Positions 23,561 through 35,360 of a stretch of DNA of 64,000 bases are shown here, one piece after another (position 1 is the first letter of the stretch; each line of letters opens with the position of its first letter). Source of the DNA: Molossus alvarezi (taxonomy: Eukaryota > Chordata > Mammalia > Chiroptera > Molossidae); the NCBI GenBank assembly GCA_037176705.1, contig CM073885.1:89581001-89645000 (forward strand), read 5' to 3'. The notes beneath the pieces were generated by a model, which saw only the letters and a list, made by a program, of their open reading frames with translations, was not told the DNA's origin and made no database searches. Both the position numbers and the translations under genes were made by a program.

Positions 23561-24097
23561 TTGTATAGCTAAATCTTGGCACATACCCATTCATGTTTCT
23601 TTTGTCTAAAATTTCTGTTCAAAAGAATATACAAAAATTTCATCTGTGTAAATGGCATTATTTCTTTAATAAAAGTACCATGTCATGTGCAATTGATTGG
23701 TCCTTCTGTCCAAAGACTTGACTATAGAGCAGAGTTGAAAGAGGACCTAATTAGTGAATGACAACTGTAAATACATTATTTATTATTGCTAATAATATTT
23801 GAGAATCACCTGAATCTCTGTAAGTGGAAGTAATTTTACAAAGTCTCTTCCTTCCACAAGAAACTGAAACACCTTTAAAGTATTTTAACTTCTTGATAAG
23901 GAAAAGAACTCTTTTAGGACAAAATGGTTCAAGTAGTTTCTTTCCTTAAGAACTGAAAACTGTCATAGGATCTATATAGTGCTTCTGAATTTATCATTTT
24001 TATTCAACAATGTCATAGTCAGTTTTCCCAAAGCAAAGAGGATGGATATACAAACACTTCTTTATATTTAATTCATTAACTTAAAAAGTTGAATTTA

Positions 24098-24240
24098 GCC
24101 CTGGCCAGTTTTGCTCAGTGGTTGGAGCATCGGCCCATGAACCCAGAGAGTCTAGGGTTCAATTCCGGTAAAGGGCACGTGCCTCGGTTGAGGTTTGTCC
24201 CTGGCCCTGGTTGGGTCATGTGGGAGGCAACCAGTCGATG

Positions 24241-24274
<34 letters not shown>

Positions 24275-24378
24275 CCCCCCTTTCTCCCTCCCTCCCCCCC
24301 CTCTCTCCCTCCCTTCCTCCCTCCCTCCCATTCTATCTGAAGATAAATGGAAAAATATCCTCCGGTGAAGATTTAAAA
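24098..24378 (+). mobile_element. Ves-type SINE, type A, long CT tract
   Basis: Head GCCCTGGCCAGTTTTGCTC, about 90 bp of CT/CCCT repeats (24241-24331) and ATATCCTCCGGTGAAGATTT box. Exact 15 bp TSD AAAAAGTTGAATTTA (24083-24097, 24379-24393). Confidence 0.94.
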
Positions 24379-24489
24379 AAAAAGTTGAATTTACTCATAA
24401 ATGGGAAGATAGTCATTTTCAGATTTAAGGTTTTGCGTAAAGGATACAGATTATTATTTTTTTAAATTATTACAATGACTTTTATTTTT

Positions 24490-24687
24490 ATAAGTTTTTT
24501 ATTAATTTTTTAAAGAGAGGAAGGGAGAGAGAAATATGATGTGAGAAACATTCATTGGCTGCCTCCTGCACGCCCCCTAGTGGGGAATTGAGCCCCCAGC
24601 TCAGGCATATGCTCTGACTGGGAATCAAACCAGGAACTCCCAGTCCATGGAACAAGGCTCAATCCACTGAGCCACACCAGCCGGGCA
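24490..24687 (-). mobile_element. Ves-type SINE, type B-like
   Basis: TTTTTATTAATTTTTTAAAG, CTGCCTCCTGCACGCCCCC and CACTGAGCCACACCAGCCGGGC. Confidence 0.9.
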
Positions 24688-26342
24688 ATATAGATTCTTT
24701 TTTTAAAAAAAATAGTTTGTCCTAATGAAATGTATCCCATACTTACTGTGGATAATCTGTGTTATTTTTTATTTTTTGTATTATCAGTCTGCCAGATAGC
24801 TGTAGTTTTTAACCCTTTTATCCTACGAATCATTGCTTTTTGGAAAGCTTTTGAATCTTGCTTTTTGGTCATCTATGTTAAGTGGTCTGAGTTTAATTTT
24901 AGAGGTTTTGAGTTCTTACAATCAGAATATTAGTAAACATTTCTAATTTTGCTATCTCATGAAGACCAGACATTTTAAGGACATTTAGTTATTTTTTCTA
25001 CACTATTAAGTTGTGATCTCTGGAAATTTATATGACTACAAAATGCAATTAGTACCTAATGTTTGCAATTATTTATTTTTATTTTTTAATTGAATTTATT
25101 GGGGTGACATTGGTTAATAGAATTTTATAGGTTTCACGTGTATAATTCTATAATACATCATCTGTATATTGTATTGTGTGTTCACCCCAAGTCAAGTCTC
25201 CTTTCATCCTCATTTATCTACCCTTTACCCTCTTTTACCTCCTTCCACTCCCTTTTCTCTCTGGTAGTCACCATACTGTTGTCTGTACCTGTGAGATTTT
25301 TTTTTTCTCTTAATCCTTGTATCCTTTCACCCAGTCCCTCATCCCCACTCTTCTCTGACAGCTGCCAGTCTGTTCTCTATGAGTCTGTTTTTATTTTATG
25401 TTAGTTTATTTTGTTGATTATATTCTACGTGTAAGTGAAATCATATGGTACTTGCCTTTCTCTGACTGACTTATTTCACTTAGCATAATACTCTCCAGGT
25501 TCATCCATGCTGTCATGAAAGGCAGGATTTCCTTCTTTTTTATGGCCAAGTTATATTCCATTGTGTAAATGTATCACAGCCTTTTCATCTGCTCATCTAC
25601 TGATGGGCAGTCGGGCTGCTTCCAAATCTTGGCTATTGTAAATAGTGCTGCAGTGAACATAGGGGTGAATATATTCTTTTGAATCAATGCTTTGGGTTTC
25701 TTTGGATATATTCCCAGAAGTAGAATCTTTGGGTCATAAGGCAGTTCCATTTTTAAAATTTTTTGAGGTAACTCCATACTGTTTTCTACAGTGGTTATAC
25801 CAATCTGTACTCCCACCAAGGGCTCCCTTTTCTCCACTTCCTCGCCAACACTTGTTGTTTGTTGATTAATTGATGATAGCCATTCTGACAGGCGTAAGGT
25901 GACAGCTCATTGTGGTTTTAATTTGCATCTCTCTGATGATTAATGATGTTGAGCATCCTTTCATATATTTTTTGGCCATCTGTATGTCCTCTTTGGAGAA
26001 GTCTGGTCAGGTCTTTTGCTCACTTTTTAATTGGATTGCTTAGTTTTTTGGTGTTGAGTTGTACAAGTTTTTTAATAAATTTTGGATATTAACCCCTTAC
26101 CAGATGTATCATTGGTAAATACATTCTCCTATTCAGTGGGTTGTCCTTTCTTTCTTTTTTTAAATTTATTTATGGTTTCATTTGCTATGTTTGATGTAGT
26201 TCCATTTATTTAGTTTTTCTTTTGTTTCCTTTGCCCAGGGAGATATATCAGAAAAATGTATTGCTATGAGAAATGTCCAAGATTTTACTGCCTTTGTTTT
26301 CTTCTAGGATTTTCATGATTTTGAGTCTAACATTAAAGTCTT

Positions 26343-26573
26343 TTTTTTTTTTAATCCTCACCCGAGGACATTTTTCCATTTTTTTGTTCAGCTAGAGTGG
26401 GAGGAAGAGAGATAGAGAGAAACATCGACGTGAAAGGGACACATCGAGTGGTTGCCATCCACATGACCCAACCAGGGCCGGGGACAAACTGCAACAGAGG
26501 TATGTGCCCTTAACGGGAACTGAACCCAGACCGCAGGCCTACGCTCTAACTGCTGAGCCAAACCGGCCAGGGC
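26343..26573 (-). mobile_element. Ves-type SINE, type A, inside the LINE-1
   Basis: AATCCTCACCCGAGGACATT box and GAGCCAAACCGGCCAGGGC. TSD TAACATTAAAGTCTT / TAACATTTAAGTCTT (26328-26342, 26574-26588) splits LINE-1 sequence cleanly. Confidence 0.94.
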
Positions 26574-26639
26574 TAACATTTAAGTCTTGAATCCATTTTG
26601 AGTTTATTTTGAGGTATGGTGTAAGAAGGTGGTCTGGTT

Positions 26640-26734
26640 TGTTGTTGTTGCTGCTGCTGCTGCTGCTGCTTCTTCTTCTTCTTCCTCCTCCTCCTCCTCT
26701 TCTGCCTCCTCCTTCTCCCCCTCCCCGTCCCCCT
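26640..26734. repeat. Evolving trinucleotide tract: GTT, GCT, CTT, CCT
   Basis: About 95 bp of consecutive triplets that change unit in blocks: (GTT)3, (GCT)6-7, (CTT)4-5, (CCT)5, then C-rich. It stands where the LINE-1 consensus would have unique sequence, so part of ORF2 is deleted here. Confidence 0.9.
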
Positions 26735-27120
26735 GTTGTGTTCCATTGATCTATATGTTTGTTTTTATGCCAGTACCATGCTGTTTTGATTCCTGTGGCC
26801 TTGTAATATAGTTTGATATCAGATAGCATAATTACTCCAACTTTTTTTTTCTTCTCAAGATTGCGATGGCTATTTGGGGTCTTTTGTGGTTGCTTATAAG
26901 TTTTTGGAATATTTTTTCTAGTTCTGTGAAATATGCGATTGGTATCTTGATAGGAATTGTGTTGATTCTATAGATTGCTTTGAGCAGTGTGGACATTTTA
27001 GTGATGTTAATTCTTCCTGTTCATGAACATAATATATGCTTTCACTTGTTTCTCCTTCAGTGTCTTGTAATTTTTCAAATACAGGTCTTTTACATCCTTG
27101 ACTAAATTTATTTCTAGTTA

Positions 27121-27405
27121 TAATCATTGACAGGACACAGGAGTTCTCTCAAGACTGAACCAGATGTCAACAAAACAGAGAATCAGGAGAAAAGCAAAGT
27201 AATGGTTCCAAAAATGAAAGGCAGCTTAGAATGGTAGTTAAGTCCTAGAGCTTTCTTGATCCCTGTTACTCCTGAAGCTTGCTTGATCTTGCTCAGGTCT
27301 TCCTTAAAATACAGCATATTCTTATAGGAAGTTTATTATTTAAGTGAATGTAGGTGGGTTTCTGTTACTTAAAGTCACATCCCTCTGACTAATAAAAAAA
27401 TATTC
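27121..27405 (+). pseudogene. Candidate 3' fragment of a processed gene copy inside the LINE-1
   Basis: This segment interrupts LINE-1 between CTAAATTTATTTCTAG and GTTTTGATACAAATGTAAAT and is not LINE-1. On the + strand a frame from 27124 reads ...LKTEPDVNKTENQ then EKSKVMVPKMKGSLEW and stops at 27235-27237. About 155 bases of 3'UTR-like sequence follow, with AATAAA at 27391. The composition looks like a protein C-terminus, but I do not recognise the parent gene. It could also be anonymous DNA captured by an insertion. A type A SINE directly follows it. Confidence 0.4.
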
Positions 27406-27409
27406 CTAC

Positions 27410-27645
27410 ATAATTTTTTTCCCCTCTCACCTGAGGACATTTTTCCACTTTTGTTCAGAAAAAATGGGAGGGAGAGAGAGAGAAACATTGACGTGAAAGG
27501 GACACATCGGGTGGCTGCCACCTGCACGACTAACCAGGGCTGGGAACAAACTGCAACCGAGGTATGTGCCCTTAGTGGGAACCGAACCCAGGTCTCTCTG
27601 GACCGCAGGCCGATGCTCTAACTGGTGAGCCAAACTGGCCAGGGC
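27410..27645 (-). mobile_element. Ves-type SINE, type A
   Basis: CTCTCACCTGAGGACATTTT box, ACATTGACGTGAAAGGGACA and GAGCCAAACTGGCCAGGGC. It sits at the right boundary of the non-LINE segment. Confidence 0.93.
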
Positions 27646-27694
27646 TGTATTTTTTTTGTTTCATTTTGTTTTGATACAAATGTAAATGGGATTG

Positions 27695-27942
27695 CTTTTT
27701 TTTTCAATCTTCACCCGAAGACATTTTTGCATTTATCTTCAGATAGAGTGGGAGAGAGAGAGGGATGAAGAGAGAGAGAGAAACATCAATGTGAGAGACA
27801 CATCGAGTGGTTGCCACCCACATGACCCCAACTGGGGCCAGGGACAAACTGCAACCAAGGTACATGCTCTTAGTAGAACCGAACCCAGGACTCTCTGGTC
27901 CATGGGTGACGCTCTAACCACTGAGCCAAACCTGCCAGGGCG
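27695..27942 (-). mobile_element. Ves-type SINE, type A
   Basis: AATCTTCACCCGAAGACATT box through GAGCCAAACCTGCCAGGGC. LINE-1 sequence GGGATTGCTTT / CGGAATTGCTTT is duplicated on the two sides. Confidence 0.93.
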
Positions 27943-30249
27943 GAATTGCTTTCTTAGGTTCTCTTTCTGATAGTTCATTATTGGTGTATAAAAAATGTAA
28001 TTGATTTCTGGATATTTATTCTGTATCCTGCTACTTTACTGAAATCATTCATCAGTTCTATTAGTTTTTTGGTGGAATCTTTAGGGTTCTCTCTATACAG
28101 TATCATGTCATCTGCAAATAAGGACAGTTTTACTCTTTTTTGTTTTTTTTCCCCCCAATTTGGATGCCTTTTATTCCTTCTTCTTGTCTGATTGCTGTGG
28201 GTAGGACTTCCAGTAATTATTGAATAAGATTGGTGAAAGCAGACATCACTGTTATGTTCCTAATCTTAAGGGGAACACTTAGTTTTACCCAATGAGTATG
28301 GTGTTGGCTGTGGGTTTGTGATACGTGGTCTTTATTATGTTGAGGTATATTCCTTTTATTCCTACTTTGTTGAGAGTTTTAATCATAAACAGGTGCTGAA
28401 TTTTATCAAGTGCTTTTTTTGTGTCTGTTGATATGATCATGTGATTTTTATCCTTCATTTTGTTTATGTGGTATATCACATTTTTTTATTTGCTAATTTT
28501 GTGCCAAACCTTGCACCCCCAGAATAAATCCCACTTGATTATAATGGTGTATGATCATTTTTATGTATTGCTGGATCTGCTTTGCTAATATTTTGTTGAA
28601 GATTTTAGCCATCTGTGTTCATAAGGCATATTGGCCTATAATTTTATTTATTTGTCTTTATTGGGTTTTGGACTTAGGATAATGCTGGCCTCATAAATGA
28701 GCTTGGAAGTCTTCCCCCCTGTAGAATTTTTTTGGAATAGTTTGAGGATAGGTGTTAGTTCTTCTTTGAATGTTTGGTGCAACTTACCTGTGAAGCCTTC
28801 CCTCTGGCCCAGGAGTTTTTTGTTTTTTTTTTTACTGCTTCAGTTTCATTAGTTGTAATCTTTCTATTCCGATTTTCTGATTTTTCCTGATTTGGTTTGG
28901 AAGATTGTATATTTCTAGGAATTTGTCCATTTCATTCAGATTGTCCAGTTTGTTGCATTTGGTTGGTTGTAATATTTTCTCACAATCCTTTGGGGTTTTT
29001 TTTTGTTGTTGTTGTTTTGTTTTGTTCTCATTTGTTACTTCTCTTTTATTTCTGATTGTATTTATTTGGGTCCTCTTTTTTTCTTGATAAATGGTTAAAG
29101 GTTTGTCAATCTTGTTTCTTTTTTTCAAAGAACCAGTTTTTGGTTTCATTGACCTTCTTTATTATTTATTTCTGCTCTTATCTTTATTATTTTTTCTTAT
29201 ACTCATTTGGGGCATTTTTTTTGTTATTTTTCTAGTTCCTTTAAGTGTAAAGTTAGATTATTTATTCGAATTTTTTTTTTTCTTGAGGTAGCCCTGTAAT
29301 GCCATGAATTTCCCTCTTAGGACTACTTTTGTGGTATCTCATTGAACTTGGGTTGCTGTGTTCTCATTTTCATTTGTTTCAGGGTATCTTTTGGTTTCTT
29401 CATTGCTCTCATTGTAAACTCATTCATTGTTTAATAACATTTTACATAATCTCCATGTCTTTGTGTTTTTTGTTTTTGTTTTTTGGGGGTTCTTTTTCCC
29501 CCAGTTTTTTTTCTTGTGATTGACTTTTAGTTTTATATCATTATGGTCAAAGAAGATACACGATATGATTTCAATCTTAAATTTGTTGAGACTTGTTTTG
29601 TGTCATAAAATATAGTCCTAGAAAATGTTTCATGTGCAATTGAAAAGAATGTATATTTTGCTGCTTTGGGATGAAATGCTCTGAAGATAACAATTGAATC
29701 CATCTGATCTAATGTGTTATATAAGATCCTTGTTGTTGATTTTCTGTCTGGAAGATCTAGCCATTGATGTCCATGAGGTGTTAAAGTCCCCTATTATGAC
29801 TATATTACTGTCAGTCTCTCCATTTACGTCCATCCAGATTTGCTTTACCTATTTAGGTGTTTCTGTTTTGGGTGGGTAAATGTTTACAAGGGTTATATTC
29901 TTCTGTTGGATTGCTCCCTTGTTATGTAGTATCCTTCTTTGTCTCTTAGGATAGCCTTTATTTTAAAGTCTATTTTGTCAGATATAAGTATTGCTACCCC
30001 AGCTTTTTTTTTTTTCCCTTTCCATTTGCATGAAATATCTTTTTCTTTCCCTTTAGATCTAGTGTGTGTGTTTCTTTTGTTCTGAGGTGGGTCTCTTGTA
30101 GACAGCATATATATGGGTCTTGTTTTCTTACCCATTCAGCTACCCTGTATTTTTTTATTGAAGCATTTAATCCATTTACATTCAAAGTGATTTCTGATAG
30201 GTACGTATTTATTGCCATTTTATTATTTATAACTATGTTCCTTCTCCTC

Positions 30250-31130
30250 TTCTTCAAGGAGACACTTTAACATTTCTTGTAATACTGGTTTGGTGGTCAC
30301 AAACTTCAGCTTTTTCTTTTCTGGGAAGCTTTGTTTTTCCCTTCAACTTTAAATGATAGCCTAGCTGGATAAAGTAGTTTTGATTGTAGGTCCTTGCTTT
30401 TCATTACTTTGAATATTTCATGCTAATCCCTTCCAGCCGGAAATGTTTCTATTGAGAAATCAGCTGACAGTCTTATTGGGAGCTCCCTTGTAGGTAACTG
30501 TCTTTCTCTTGCAACTTTTAAGATAGTCTCTTTGTCTTTTACCTTTGCTATTTTAATTATGATGTGTCTTGGTGTGGGCCTCTTTGGGTTTATCTTGTTT
30601 GGGTCTCTCTTTGCTTCCTGGACTTGTATGTCTTTTTCCTTCACCAGGTTTGAGAAGATTTCAGTCATTATTTCTTCAGATATGTTCTTTACCCCTTATT
30701 CGCCCTCTTATCCTTCTGGTACCCCTATGATGGTAGACGTTGTTACACTTCATGTTGTCTCAAAGGTTCCTGAAACTCTCCTTATCATCCTCATTAAAAT
30801 TTTTCTTTTTGCCGCTCTGATTGATTGTTTTCTGCTACCTTCTTCTCCAAATAGCTGATTTGATCCTCTGCTTCATTCAACATATTGTTTATTTCTTTTA
30901 GTGTATTCTTCATTTCATTTATCGTATTCTTCATTTCTGACTGGTTCTGTTTTATGGTTTCTGTGTTCTTTTTCATGCTGTTGGAATTCTCACTAAGTTC
31001 TTTGAATGTCCTTGTAACCATTTTCTTTAAACTTCATATCTGAGAAATTGCTTGTCTCTGTTTCATCTAGCTCTTTTTTTGGAGATTTCTCCTGTTCTTT
31101 CCATTGGGGCATGTTTCTTTGCCTCCCCAT
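30250..31130 (-). pseudogene. LINE-1 ORF1 remnant (RNA-binding protein), broken
   Basis: The start codon complement is at 31128-31130 (MGRQRNMPQWKEQEKSP). A frameshift near 31025 separates it from the coiled-coil part (MVTRTFKELSENSN, then MKNTINEMKNTLKEINNMLN). Further left is the RRM/C-terminal part (RPTPRHIIIKIAKVKDKE). The coiled coil with regularly spaced M/L/I residues is typical of ORF1p. Confidence 0.85.
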
Positions 31131-32109
31131 TTTGGCTGCTGCTTTGTTTCTGTTTCTATGTATTAAGTCGATCTGCTATGTCTTCTTGGTAGGGAGGCCT
31201 TATGTATTAGGTATCCTTTGGGACCCAGTGGCACACATTGCTTGATCACCTGAGATACATGCTCTAACAGTGTCCCTTTTGTGGGTTTTGTGGGCCCTCC
31301 TTTTGTAATGGAGTATTGATTGTTATTGGATTGTTTGTGCATGGAGTCAACCACCCTCAAGCCTCCTTAACTGTGAGTATCAACACTGAGCACAGTGTTC
31401 TGCTGTGCAGGTGCTGACCACACAAATTGAAATTCACCTCCATAGGGTCTTGTGCTACTGAGATTTCTTTTTGGATTTTCATTTGTGAAGCTAAGTGGAT
31501 TCTGCTGTAATGTTGTCTGAAGCTGGCCACTGGGTGTGTTAGTTTTGGGGCCTGTGGTTCAGGCCAGTGTCAGACACTGCCTGTGACTGGTACTGGAGTT
31601 ACAAAGTGAACCACATTTTGTGGCTGCCTCTACTGGGTATAGGTGTGTGCGAGAAGAGCCAAATCACGCCAAAATTGCTTTTACTAGCACCAGGGGTAGG
31701 TCAGTTAAAGTTTGAAGGCACCCATGATCTGCCTCCATCTGCCTCCTCCTACTGGGTGCCTTTTAGTCTCGGTCACTGAAAGGGCCCCTGATGGTACTCC
31801 AGTTGCATGAGGTAGGTTCTCAGTAAATCACCATGTAGGGGTGACTGGTGTTCACCAGATTGATAAAGGTTCAAACTCAGTGCCAGTGCTGGCTTTAAGG
31901 CCACTCAGCAAATGTTCTAGGGAATACCAAGTCTCATTACCTCCCACTGGGTGCTCGCACACCTTAGTGGTGAGGTATTATCTAAGAGAATCCTCAGGGT
32001 GAGGCTAGCAGAGTTTATCATGCCCACACAGACCAAGATTTGGCCGTGTAAAGGGAAAGTTCTGCACCAGTCTGGCATGTAAGGGAAAAATGGCTTCTGT
32101 CCTAGACAC

Positions 32110-32590
32110 ACAACTCAGTCTGTCCCAGATTCTGTCAGGTGCCTGATCTCAGCAGGCAGGGCTGCCAGGAGCAAGGAGGATGGGGCAGGTGGATCTCCTG
32201 GGAGGTGGGTGCCGGTCAACTCTGGGGGGAGTTAGGGAAAGTAGCCCTTACATGAGCCATACAACTCAGTCCGTCTTGGATTCTGCCCCAAACCTTGGCA
32301 GGGCAGAGCCACCAGGAGTCCAGCGTGTGGGATTGCCAGGAGCCCAGAAAGTGGGGCTAGCGGATCTCCAGTGAGGGGGAGGAACAATCAGGTTTGCAGG
32401 AAAGTGGGAGGAATGGCCCGTACCCCAAAGTCATACAACTCACTCACTGATACCCCCTGAGTCTGCCCAGACCTCTGCAGCAGGGTGCAAACTTTGCTGG
32501 GTGGGACGACAGGGAGTCTAGAGGGTAGGGCTATTGAATTCCCCCAGGCTGGTGTCATAAGTAGGAGAGCGTACCTACAGGCTCGTGTCT
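32110..32590 (-). repeat. Tandem monomers in the LINE-1 5'UTR (about three units of 150-175 bp)
   Basis: ACAACTCA(G/C)T recurs at about 32110, 32261 and 32435, each followed by TCT...GATTCTG-like or CCTGAGTCTGCC sequence, a GGCAGGGCTGCCAGGAG-like block and a GGTGGGTGCCGG- or GAGGGGGAGG-like block. This is a GC-rich, tandemly repeated promoter module in LINE-1 5'UTR position. The units are diverged. Confidence 0.7.
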
Positions 32591-33912
32591 GTAGTGTGGG
32601 AGAATGACTTAGCACAGAGATCCTGGCGGCCGTCCCTTTTTTTCTCTCCCTAGAGCCATAAACCCCAGTCTTTCCTCACACAACTCTAGTTTGCTTTTTC
32701 CTCCTTCCACCATAGCCCAAGGTAAGTGGCTACAAATGAAATGTGTGTTGGCCCTTTAAGAGGGTGCCTGTGTCTCTAGAAGGCTCCTGCCACTCCCTGG
32801 CAGACAGAATCCCTGATGATTTTCACAGCTACATGTTATGTGAGCACCTCTTTCGGGGTCTGGTGCTCTGGGCTGGGGAGCTTGGCTTTGGGTTGAGAGC
32901 CCACTTTCATTATGGGGAACCTTTGTGACTGAGATATTGCTCCGGAATCTCAGCCACTGCCTGTGGGAGCAGGGCCAGCCCTTTTTGCCTCTGCCCTTTC
33001 TACCAGTCTTGATGTGGGTTCTTCTGTAAGTACTTGGCTATAAGAGTTCATTGGTTATTCAAGTTGATTGCTCTATATTTTAGTTGTAATTCCTGTTTGG
33101 TCCTGGGAGGCACCTACTTTGCTGCCATCTTGGTTCTACCATATTGCTAATGTTTATATTTAAATATAATGGATAAAGTACTGGATATTTGCATAAAGTA
33201 GCATTAGTTACAAATTTATGCTACATTAAGAAGATTTATATAATTCCTCTGCTTTGGTAGTTAGAATTATCATAATCGAATTTTATGTTTTTGTGGTTTT
33301 GAGTTGTCAAAGGTCAATTTATGCATATTTGTGTGTGTGTGTTTTAAACAAAATAGTTGCCATTAACTACTTCAACCTCATGTTTTGGTATTTTTTCCCC
33401 TGTAGATTTTTTATAAACTGAATTAATATGTAGAAGACTATGCTGGCTCTTCCCTTTTGCTCTTAACTATTTTTTTATAAGCAATATGAAATCAGCTATT
33501 ACTTACCAGGCAAGTTTCAGGATGTTGTTTGTGCACATAATGCATTCACCAATCTGTTCTTTGCACTGCCTAAGTTTACCTTTGTTTTGTAGACATGAGT
33601 TGCCTTGCAAGTAATATATATATATATTTTTTGTCTTTTAGCTTACACTTTTTTATTCCTTTGCTTTTTCACTCTGCTACACTTTGCTACTCTTGTTAGA
33701 ACCATTCACAGCTTTTATTGTTTCTACAAAAGTCTTTAAAAAAATTGTCTGGCTATCTTATGAAATTTTTATGTCCTGTCTTATTTCCTGTATAAAGTTT
33801 ATACTACTTGGTTTTTGTTTGTTTGTTTCTATGAGATTTAAAAAGTATTTGCTAAAAATTTGTTTTATTATCTTGTTTTAAGTAGTCACTTAAAGATAAA
33901 AATTTTTAGCTT

Positions 33913-34196
33913 GATGATTTCCAGAGGGGTGGATGGTGGGGAACTGGGTGAAAAAGGGGAAAGGAATTAAGAAATACAAATTGGTAGTTACAAAATAGTC
34001 ACAGGGATGTAAAGTGCAGCATAGATAGAGACTATAGTAACTATGAATGGTGCCATGTGAGTACTGGAAATACCAGGGGGAACTCTTTGTAAAGTATATT
34101 ATTATCTAAACTATGCTGTACATTGGAAACTAATACAAAGTGATATTAAATGTAAAGTGTAATTGAAAAAATAAAATTAAACAAACATTTCTAAAA
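33913..34196 (+). mobile_element. LINE-1 3'UTR fragment, sense
   Basis: GGATGGTGGGGAACTGGGTG, TACAAATTGGTAGTTACAAA, TCACAGGGATGTAAAGTGCA, GCTGTACATTGGAAACTAAT and an A-rich end with AATAAAATTAAAC. It is the sense form of the 3' end seen inverted at 1598 and 25080. Confidence 0.8.
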
Positions 34197-34912
34197 AAAG
34201 AATTGTTAGCTTTATTAGTACAAATGATTAAGTCTTTGGATCACATTTTTTTTCTTAAGTATTGAATAAGTTGATACTGATTCCTGATATTGCTTAGTTT
34301 TCATTATTAGAGTACATGAAAAGTGAATTTGCTCTTTAACTCAGTATTGCAACTGTATTACAAACAGTATTACGATTTGCAAATTTTGACAGATAATCTT
34401 ACATATAAATTTCAGTCTTGAACAGCCTAGTTTCAGGTAATTCAAGTTGGAAGATTAATTTAAAGCTTTGGATTTAGCTGTTTTACATATTGACTGCCTA
34501 AGATCATAGGTATATCCATAAGGTAAAAAGTGATAACAGTCATAGCAGGAAAGATTCAAGATACAGTAAATAATTTAATTTCTGTGTGTCATACATGTAT
34601 GAGAATTTCTTAAGTTTGCTATCTATAGCAGTCTATAAGGGAAAAAGGCTTTTATATGTCCACTGGATAGATTAAATCATTGAGGCCTAGGGAGTTTACA
34701 AGACTTATGAACCAGAATATAATGAGTTAATTAAAAATTTAACAGGTGTGTTTTTTCTAAAACCTCACTGTTCTGTCAGTCTTAAAGATTGACTTAGCCT
34801 TTGTATTTTGGTGTAATTTTTATTTAATAATAGAATTACACAAACTCCTGGTTATTCTGTAAAAGGATGTTAAACTTTCTATTAACATGGCTGTTTTAAA
34901 AGTAAATAGAGA

Positions 34913-35147
34913 GCCCAGCCGGTGTGGCTTAGTGCTTGAGCATCAACCCATATACCAAGAGGTTGCTGTTTTGATTCCCGGTCAGGGCACATGCCCAGGT
35001 TGTGGGCCAAACCCCCAGTGTAGGGCATGCAGGAGGCAGCCAGTTGATTTTCTCTTTCATCGATAGTTTTCTCTCTCTCTCTCAAATCAATCAATAAAAA
35101 ATAAAATAAAAATGCAGAATGGCTGATTTAAAAATAAATAAATAAAT
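34913..35147 (+). mobile_element. Ves-type SINE, type B, long A-rich tail
   Basis: Head CCAGCCGGTGTGGCTTAGTG, CATGCAGGAGGCAGCC core, AAATCAATCAATAAAAAATA and (AAAT)n tail. TSD AAAAGTAAATAGAGA (34898-34912, 35148-35162), exact. Confidence 0.93.
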
Positions 35148-35173
35148 AAAAGTAAATAGAGAAAGAAATACTT

Positions 35174-35360
35174 CTTTTTTTAAATCCTCACCCAAAGACA
35201 TATTTACTGATTTTAGAGAGGGGGAAGGAAGGGAGGTGGGGAGAGGGGAGAGAAACATCCATTGGTTGACTCCCATATGCACCCCTGGCGAGGAGTCACA
35301 CCAGCAACCTTTTGGTGTACGGGACAACACTCCAGCCAACTGAACTACACCTGCCAGGGC
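35174..35360 (-). mobile_element. Ves-type SINE, diverged
   Basis: AATCCTCACCCAAAGACATA box, TCCATTGGTTGACTCCCATA and CTGAACTACACCTGCCAGGGC. Confidence 0.88.

Larger units (their letters stand above)
25430..30220 (-). pseudogene. LINE-1 ORF2 remnant (endonuclease and reverse transcriptase), broken
   Basis: The minus-strand 5' end encodes an endonuclease-like start (INTYLSEITLNVNGLNASIK, then CCLQETHL). Later pieces match the reverse-transcriptase region ([20 protein letters not shown], with a degraded catalytic region after it). The C-terminal part around 25574-25837 retains PKILLLGIYPKKPKALIQKN and AALFTIAKIWKQPDCPSVDE. Stops, frameshifts and four insertions break it. A functional protein is not possible. 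Confidence 0.85.
25070..33140 (-). mobile_element. Nearly full-length LINE-1, antisense to STRN3
   Basis: On the minus strand it reads 5'UTR (about 33140-31131), ORF1 remnant, ORF2 remnant and 3'UTR with an A-rich tail at the left. The 5' end is typical of LINE-1: complement of GCTGCCATCTTGGTTCTACC at 33121-33140. CTAATGTTT flanks both ends (25056-25064, 33147-33155), a likely target duplication. It is interrupted by SINEs at 26343, 27410 and 27695, by a non-LINE segment at 27121-27405 and by a trinucleotide repeat at 26640. Both ORFs are broken, so it is inactive. Confidence 0.93.

Noticed and set aside
29994..31021. Several frames of 60-108 codons, some protein-like
   Set aside because: They are LINE-1 ORF1 and ORF2 remnants or their opposite strand; annotated as pseudogenes, not genes.
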